A stretch of 64,000 bases of DNA. Origin: Erpobdella octoculata (lineage: Eukaryota; Annelida; Clitellata; Hirudinida; Erpobdellidae). The DNA lies in contig OZ022238.1 of NCBI GenBank assembly GCA_963978895.1, forward strand, positions 5,620,742 to 5,684,741, read 5' to 3'. This document shows positions 56,438 through 64,000 of this stretch, one piece after another. The first letter of the stretch is position 1. Each line of letters begins with the position of its first letter. The position numbers were made by a program, and so were the translations under genes. The notes under the pieces were generated by a model, which was given only the letters and a program-made list of their open reading frames with translations, was not told the origin of the DNA and did not search any database.

Positions 56438-59400
56438 GTCTTTAGGCGCCTCGCGTAATGGCTGCCTCTTTGTCGAGTGCTGTGTTTTTTGCTCTGTTCT
56501 GTCTTTTTTCATTGAATTCAACATTCGAAACGATACTGATAGCTTGTTCTTGTCAGTCATGAATCTATATTTATATGAAACGAATATGTTTATTGTTGTA
56601 ATCGAAGAAATCTTGAAAAGCGTCGTCGTACAATATGTTTGCCTAGGCGACTTGCTTAATGGCTGCCTCTATGTCGAGTGCTGTGTTTTTGCTCTGTTCT
56701 GTCGTTTTCGTTACTGAAAGTCTGTTCTTGTCAGTCTTGAAACTACCGAAAAACATTTTGCTTTCTTGGATACGGTTTTTCGACGTTTACTGCTTAACTA
56801 CTCGGCAATGTGTACAAACGAGCGGCGTTTTCTCTCGCGCTCTGAATTGTATTCTCTTCGTGATGGAAATTACACGCTGTCTCGCGAACTCCTTCTGGTC
56901 TTGAGAAAACACGCATTAATTCGTTATGGCATACAAAAACGCCATTACAGAGGAAGAAGAGCAGGTCGGTTTCGACACTTGTCTTCCAAACCTTCTATGC
57001 CACATGTAGCCGACATCATCTATAGTGATTCTAAGGGCTCGTCTTCTAAAGACCACGGAAGTCACCCATCTACTAGATGCAATCTCGCTGTCTGGAACGC
57101 TCGCTCAATTGGAAATAAATCCACCACCATAAGCGAATTCCTAATCTCTTCCAAAATAGACATCATGTGTATCGTCGAATCATGTCATGAGTCTTCCTTT
57201 TCGCCCTCTCTAATCGCCTCAACCCCTCTTGGCTACCAGGCTTTGGACAGACCTCGCCCGTCGCCTCTCGCTGCTGACCTCTCTAGCCTCCGCGGGCCTC
57301 GTGGAGGAGGCATATGTATTATCCACAGAAACAACTTCAGGTCCTCCATCAAGGATTTTGGAAGCTTCAGCGCTTTTGAGTTACTACCTGCCTACGTCAC
57401 ATTCCGTGATTCTCATCAATTAATTTTGGTCCTATATCGACCAGGTTCTGAATCTGTTACAGAGGCGTTTTTATCCGAATTTCCAGAGCTTTTGGGAAAA
57501 ACTGCCGACTACTCCTGCGATCTAATCTTACTTAGGGATATCAATATTCACCTGGATCAGGACAGCACTACAACCAGAAAGTTTCGAAATTTGCTCCTGA
57601 GTCATGGCCTCACTCAACTGGTGACAGGACCAACTCATGACCATGGTCATACTCTTGATGTGGTTATCACGCGCTCATATTAACTCATAACAAATTTACT
57701 AATCATTCCTCCTTTTCTATTCGACCATTCAATCATTACCTTTTCAACTTGTCATAAACCACCCTCCATTATCACCGAAAAAGTGGAACCCCGTTCCTTC
57801 AGGTCATTCGACATAGCATCATTCAGTATCGATCTTCAAAATACCAGGCTCTTTGAAGTCTCGGACTTGAAATCGGACCAATCTGCTGAACAGCTTTTCG
57901 ATCTCTACAATACAACAATGAACGAACTCCTTGATCGTCATGCTCCACGGAAGTTGATTACCTTAAGGATAAAGCCAGAAAGCCCCTGGTTTGATGCCGA
58001 CTGTAGCCGGTCCAAAAGACTAAATCCTCGACTTGAACGGCGCTATTTGTGCTTGGCACTCCCAGTCCATACTCAAACGTCGACTGTTCCAGAAAAAGTG
58101 CTCAAGCTACTTTCGACATAAAATTGAAGAAGTGACTGGCGATGGCCGGGCGACTTGGAGATCTTTAAACTCTCTTCTTAATCCAGTCACTGACATTTCT
58201 GCAAGTGGTCTTGCTCCTGATGCATTGCTTGACTACTTCACGCTGAGGACTGAGGACATTCGTCGAACCACAAAAGACGCCCTACTTCCGCTTTTCCGTT
58301 CTTGCCCGGCCGATGTTCCGGTTCTGGCTGCTTTCGACGATATCACTTCCGAGGAGGTTGAGTGCCAACTCAATCGCTTTGGGACTGGACAGTGTGAGCT
58401 TGACACTGCACCTGTCTGGCTCATAAAAAAAAACTCAAAAGCGTGTTTGCTCCTATTATTTCCCACCTCGTAAACACTTCATTTCAAGATGCGTCACTAC
58501 CAACCAGCCACAAAAGGGCTATCGTCCGACCTCGACTCAAGAAGACGGGATGGATCCCGTTGATCCCAAAAGCTACCGCCCCATATCAAACCTATCGTTC
58601 ATCTCAAAATTTATTGAACGTGTCGTCCACCGTCAGCTTTCTTCACATATCGAATCGACGAATCTGCTTCCGCAGGTTCAGTCTGGTTTTCGCAAGTACC
58701 ACAGTACAGAGACAGCAGTCTGGAAAGTTTACAACGACATTATTCTTTCACTTGACAGGGGCCAACCGACTGCGCTCGTGCTCTTTGACTTCAGTGCGGC
58801 TTTCGACTGTGTCGATCATGTTCTCCTTACTGATCTCCTCCACACTAGCTTTGGCGTGACTTTGGCCGCACTTGACTGGATTGGGTCCTTTTTGTCCGAT
58901 TGGGCCGGGCAACGTCGAGAGTATCGGCCGTTGACTGTGGTGTGCCTCAGGGTTCAATCTTAGGCCCACTTCTCTTCATCCTTTACACAAACCATATTAC
59001 TCGGATTGCTTCTTCTCATGACGTGCAGACTCATCTTTACGCTGATGATACTCAGCTGTACATTCATTTTGACGTAACCGACCTGCAGTCCGTTAGATAG
59101 CGTCTTGTCGCCTGTGTCAGCAAGATTCGCGTTCGGTCCTCGTCTATGAGATTGAGCCTAAACCCCTCTAAAACAGAACTTATCTGGTTCTATCGAGGGA
59201 ACGCCTCAACGCGACACCTGGATGACTGTAGTCTTCAACTCTGTACTGACTGCGTCATCACCCCCGTGAAGTCTATTAGAAATCTTGGGGGGATACTGGA
59301 TAGCTCCTTGCTTATGAAATTGTATATACCGGCCCTGGCACGATCTTGTTTCTTCCACCTACGCCGCATCCGACAGATCAAGGGTGCCCTAAACCAACAC

Positions 59401-59945
59401 TGCGTGCGGATTTTGGTCCAGGCTCTCGTTGTTTCTAGATTAAATTATTGTAACGTGGTCCTTGCAGGACTGCCAATGACTGCTCTTCGCCTGCTCACTG
59501 CGGTTCTTAATTCTGCTGCACGTCTTGTCGGTGGCATCTCTCGACGGGACCACATCACGCCTCTTCTCCGCCAACTACACTGGCGCCCCCTACCGGAAAA
59601 AGTGACCTTAAAACTCTGCTTACTGGTTTACAATATCTTAACAAATCGTGCCCCTGCCTACATGACACAGATGATAAGCCTGTGCTTCTCTCATTCTGGT
59701 CGTCTACGTTCGTCCTCCCATGGTGACGCTGTCATCCCCAGAACTCGTCAAAGTTTCGGTAAACGAGCATTCGCCGTTGCCGGGCCCGGTGCATGGAACC
59801 AACTACCTAAATCCATCCGAAGTGCTGTTCCAAATGAGGACTTCAGAGCATTGTTAAAAAAAACACTTCTAGTTTGACATATTGTTAATGGGATTCTTAG
59901 TGCAAGACTCTTGTTTTGTTTTAGATACAATAAATATAATATATA
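56438..59945 (+). mobile_element. Non-LTR retrotransposon, L2/CR1-like, nearly full length but decayed
   Basis: 5' region with two tandem units of about 200 bp (AATGGCTGCCTCTNTGTCGA at about 56456 and 56657, and TTCTTGTCAGTC in both), then endonuclease and reverse-transcriptase coding, then a short 3' region ending in ATAATAT-type repeats near 59945. The segment to its right belongs to the zinc-finger duplication block. Confidence 0.75.
56766..59877 (+). pseudogene. Endonuclease/reverse transcriptase ORF with frameshifts and stops
   Basis: APE-type endonuclease: NLAVWNARSIGNKSTTISEF, IVESCHESS, RGGGICIIHRN, a DINIHLD motif whose usual preceding Gly is Arg, and THDHGHTLDVVIT near the end. This frame stops at TAA 57681. 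Further coding continues in shifted frames: PKSYRPISNLSFISKFIERV, VLFDFSAAFDCVDH, GVPQGSILGPLLFILY and the catalytic YADDTQLY (about 59038-59060), an in-frame TAG at 59098-59100, then LSLNPSKTELIWF and a C-terminal GAWNQLPKSIRS. Motifs match the L2/CR1 group. At least three lesions make it inactive. Confidence 0.8.
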
Positions 59946-60970
59946 TATAAATAATAAGAATATCTTTGCACTAGTTATTAGTAGATTGTAAGCCGCGAAA
60001 CTCTCCTAGGTTCTGGTCCTAAATACTTTTAACTCAACGTTTTGTTTACTAATAAATGCAAGAAAAGCATGAAATAAAGTTTAAGAAATACAAACCAGTT
60101 AACTTTAAAAGAGCTATTAGTCACAATTTTTCAAAGTAACACTTGCATCAACCAAACGAAACGAAATGAAATAAAAATTTGACGATATTTAACGTGAGGT
60201 GAGTCAATAGTTAGACTTTAAGGCTAAGAAAAGTGTGCCACCTCAGTAGCTATGCTACATAGGCAGAGCTTGATAGTTGACATTGTCATTGAAACAATTA
60301 AATATTTGATTTGAATGTCTGAGTGAAACTTTTTTATCTAGTTTTCTAAGCAAACCTATACCTAAACAATTGAAACATAATAAGCAGTTGATCAGTTGAC
60401 TGTCTGGTAAGTCTAAATTAAGAGTTGCGGAGCCCTTAGCTGCTTTATTTATAAACTATCTATTTTTTTTTGCAACATGCATAATAACCGGGCAATTAAA
60501 TTGCCAAGCCATGACGCTTCAAACGTTTGTGATCTCTTAAAAGAATCAGAATAAATCGACTGGTGAAAACACTGAAAATTCACACAGGCAAAAAACCTTA
60601 CAAATATTAGTATTGTGACTTTACCTTTCTCTCATAACGGAGTATTCAAAATATATCTTAAATTTCCAATAGAGGAAAAATCGTACAAATGCCAATTTTT
60701 ATAAAAAAGCTTTTGCTCAGAACAGATATTTGAACAGCATCTATATACATACACACACTGGTGAACAAGTAAAGCAAAAACGAGTTTTTCAACACACACT
60801 TTTATTTCAAATACACTCAATTTAAAAATACGAACATTATTAAAATTAGGTTTTTTGGTTTTTTCAATTGCATCATGTATTGTCATCCAATATAAAGCAA
60901 TGCTGAAATATAAAGCTGGTTGAATTTTACTTGCAAGATAGGGATACAGAAAAACACACCCACAAACAAA
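59945..60970. repeat. Local duplication block, paralogue of 47070-47485 and 48796-49440
   Basis: Collinear with the 47-49 kb locus but without the hAT insertion. It carries the same zinc-finger relic and family E-like flank. Confidence 0.75.
60570..60765 (+). pseudogene. Degenerate C2H2 zinc-finger fragment
   Basis: Reads TGKKPYKY, stop, YCDFTF ... YLKFPIEEKSYKCQF and a damaged last finger (EQHLYTYTH). Same relic as at 49100, decayed independently. Confidence 0.55.
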
Positions 60971-61129
60971 GAATACAAGCTGAATAATAGTATGTAAAAA
61001 CCCTAAAAATGTGAATATTGTCAAAAAAAAGTTGAATTCAAAGCGTCGAAATGAAAAAAACACCTAAAAACTTACACTGTCGAAAAACCGTATATTATGT
61101 TATATTATGATAAGAATTGTTTACAAGAC

Positions 61130-61325
61130 GTAAACTTAAAACAGCATATGCAAGCTCACAATGTGAAAAACCGTAAAACTGTCGAGGTTGTGAAAAAGGA
61201 GAAACTCGAAACGAATATTTAAAACAACATCTGAAAACTCATATTAGTAAAAATTGTAAAATTGCTAATGATGTGAAAAACAATTTCAAAATAAAATTTT
61301 AAAACCATCTGATAATTTACATTAA
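61130..61325 (+). pseudogene. Third degenerate zinc-finger fragment
   Basis: LKQHMQAH, then CRGCEKGETRNEYLKQHLKT followed by HI: one finger retains its Cys2His2 set but stops and shifts surround it. It uses the CEK signature of the 13887 gene. Confidence 0.55.
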
Positions 61326-61407
61326 TACAAATTTGAAAAACTATTTTATTTGTTTTTACCACGTTTTTCTCAACTTGATTTCTTGTCTGTTTTTATGGTT
61401 TTCCAAA

Positions 61408-61443
<36 letters not shown>

Positions 61444-61464
61444 GAATGTTTGTATATATGTATG

Positions 61465-61498
<34 letters not shown>

Positions 61499-61637
61499 TG
61501 TATGTATGTATGTATATAGGTATGTTATTTATGCATTGCTACACCATTCATCCGATCGTAATGAAATTTTCATACAACCTTGAGAGTCAAGGGGAATCAA
61601 ATATAGAAAAAATTTTTTTGAAATCCGTCACAAAATG

Positions 61638-62158
61638 ACCGGTTATCGTAGCCAGAAAAGGTATAGCAACGGCAAAGGGCGTTTGATCTTGTCGAGAAAC
61701 ATGAAACGTTGGGTGTACGGTTTGAGTGAAATTAGGTTCAGGAGAGGCGGCGTGGCCTGGGAAAAGGCCGCTACTGCCGTCAAAGTTACGATAGCCCCCC
61801 CTGTTTTCAAGCGAATTAGCATAATGATTATGGTTGCGATGGAAGTCCGACGATGAAGATTTCGTTGGGTCCACGGTCGGTTTTGGCAGCTGCTTTCGTT
61901 CCAGAAGCTCCTGATCATCGACAGCAGTGATGTAGTCAAATGTCTCGTTGGCGATCTTTCTGAGAACGTGCTGCATTGGAATGTTCTTGCGTGAGACCCT
62001 GGTCACGTTAGCTTCAAAACTGGCACCGACGTCGTAGTTGCTGAGCTCGTGGAAGCGGGGCTCAAGCCCATGTAAGTCTTTGTTAAGTTTGGGAAGGAGA
62101 TCCAGCCATAGAGCCATTTTGGACGACTTGTAGTGGTGTTTGACAACTGGTTTGAAAA
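61638..62158 (-). pseudogene. Captured neuroligin-like exon (cholinesterase-domain C terminus)
   Basis: Minus strand: acceptor AAATACAG just above 62158, then [20 protein letters not shown] and [18 protein letters not shown], resembling the end of the neuroligin esterase-like domain (LKPRVRDHYR..KVAFWLELVPHL). A Ser/Asn/His-rich stalk follows, then the beginning of a hydrophobic stretch (PFAVAIPFLATI) that is cut where Helitron sequence starts. About 170 codons are open. Only one exon is present and it lies antisense inside a Helitron, so it is most likely a captured fragment rather than a working gene. Confidence 0.65.
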
Positions 62159-62199
62159 CTGTATTTAAATGTTTCATTTACATAGTGTAATTTGAAAAA

Positions 62200-62781
<582 letters not shown>

Positions 62782-62952
62782 GAATCGGATCTAGGGGGGG
62801 TCAACTAAGAGCAAAAGAATGAGCGGGAAAGCGACAGGGAACGGATAACGACCGGGAGCGGTAGCGCAAGCGGGAAGGAAACGGGAGCGAAAAAGAAAGG
62901 CATTAGGTAAACCTCTAAAAACCCCGGGCAACGCCGGGTGCCCCCGCTAGTA

Positions 62953-64000
62953 TATATATATATAAACAAGAACATGTCCTGACTGACTGACTGACTGACT
63001 GATAATCAACGCCGAGCTCAAACGCCTCATCCTAGGAACGTGAAATTTGGAACTTATATTACTTTTATTGCGTAAGCATCCACTAAGAAAGGATTCTTGA
63101 AAATTTTGCTCCTGAGGGGAAGAAACTGGAAAACAAACTTTTTTCTAAAACAATGTATATCTCGAAAACCAAAAATGAAGAGATTTTGAAATTTGGTATA
63201 TGGATTCTTCTTGAAAAATAAAAAGATACGTGTTTCACCATTTTTTGAAAATTCGGTTTCCCGGACCTCAAATGTGGAATGGAAAATAATGTTATTTGTT
63301 TTTTAAAGTAACTGCTACTCAAAAACTGTAAATACCACAGATGTAAAAATTAGTATTTAGTTTCTATTCTAAAAATAAAGATAAACGTGTTTTACCGTTT
63401 TTTTGAAACTTGGTTTCCAGGACCTCAAATGTGAAGTGATAAAAAGGTTATTTGATTTTAAAATAACTGCTACTCAAAAACTGTAAGTGCTACAGATGTG
63501 AAAATTAGTATTTTGAGGTTTTGTGCCGGTTAAAAGTAGATGAGTTCAGTTTATCACCGGACGGGCCAAGCCGTTATTTTAGGGTCTTCATACGGCCCTG
63601 CCTAAACCGAGATTTTTAACCAATTATATAGACATTGTAGTGATTTTAGGGTGTTCAGACGGGCCGGGCTAAACCTGAAGTCAAGGTGGGACGGGCCGAA
63701 GTTTTTCATCAAGTATATAGAACTTCTAGGCCTGTATTTTTTTTTATAATAGTTTATAGTCCTTTAAACCAGGTGTTTTAAGACTCTAATGGCTGTATGT
63801 AGGAAGCACTTAAGTACTTCCTGTCGTAGATCAGAATTTGATCCTTTTTACTTTTCCCTCCTCCTTTCTCCAGGCTTGGGACTGACTCGCAATAAGCGAG
63901 GCGGAATTCCCAGGCCTGTAAAAACGGGCCGGGCCCATATTAGACGGGCCGTGCCGGGCCAGAAATTTCGATTTTTGAAACGGACTGGGCCAAGTTGTCG
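62953..64000 (+). mobile_element. Helitron family B, copy 3, running off the window
   Basis: Starts AAGAACATGTCCTGACTGAC and follows the family B order (GATAATCAACGCCGAGC, tandem units, GGGCCG block) on the plus strand. Its TA-rich 5' tip abuts the CTAG of the preceding Helitron. Interrupted by a SINE-like insert at 63737-63911. The 3' end lies beyond the window. Confidence 0.7.
63737..63911 (-). mobile_element. SINE-like retroposon, copy 2, with 9-bp target duplication
   Basis: A 175-bp insert flanked by AGGCCTGTA (63728-63736 and 63912-63920). Helitron B copy 2 shows the uninterrupted site. On the minus strand it ends in an A-run (TATTATAAAAAAAAA), as expected for retroposition, and contains CCTGGAGAAAGGAGGAGGG. 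I see no clear tRNA-type A/B boxes, so the promoter class is undecided. Confidence 0.65.

Overview
The window is nuclear DNA from an AT-rich, intron-containing, very repeat-rich animal genome. Two conserved genes have clear animal-type exon structure: a UBE2R/CDC34 ubiquitin-conjugating enzyme with five exons over 7.4 kb, and the exon-junction protein Y14/RBM8A with three exons over 1 kb. A neuroligin-like exon, Helitrons, piggyBac, hAT, Penelope-like and L2/CR1-like elements, together with extreme microsatellite content, point to an invertebrate metazoan. I cannot name the phylum from sequence alone.

Layout. 1-13 kb: mostly gene-poor, with one unidentified acidic/His-rich internal exon (minus, 2608-3292), a small GGGCCGGG inverted-repeat element and very long simple repeats, including about 1 kb of almost pure GTGA. 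13.9-17.2 kb: a C2H2 zinc-finger gene cut off by a composite Helitron, followed by other Helitrons. 17.9-27.1 kb: a possible terminal exon, then the UBE2R gene on the minus strand, whose introns hold two minisatellites and a SINE-like insert. 27.6-29.8 kb: a decayed hAT transposon containing a second hAT-type element. 30.9-32.0 kb: RBM8A, plus strand. 33.3-43.4 kb: two paralogous single-exon RING genes separated by a piggyBac element that itself contains a hAT-type element carrying a LINE fragment. 43.4-53.9 kb: a local duplication with two histamine-N-methyltransferase-like genes, one intact and one broken, plus a decayed hAT. 54.3-59.9 kb: the 3' part of a Penelope-like element ending in a hammerhead-ribozyme motif, then a frameshifted non-LTR retrotransposon. 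60-64 kb: zinc-finger relics, a Helitron containing a neuroligin-like exon, and a Helitron interrupted by a SINE-like insert.

Relations. There is no operon logic here. The main theme is local duplication and transposon traffic. Because several loci are duplicated, the window contains filled and empty sites that define element boundaries directly. One Helitron sits exactly between A and T with no duplication, a hAT is flanked by the 8-bp ACCTAAAC, and a SINE-like insert is flanked by the 9-bp AGGCCTGTA. The best candidates for new biology are the RING paralogues with hexapeptide-repeat N termini, the Helitron unit with two opposed 3' ends that is flipped between loci, the Helitron holding a neuroligin exon, and the ribozyme-bearing Penelope-like element.
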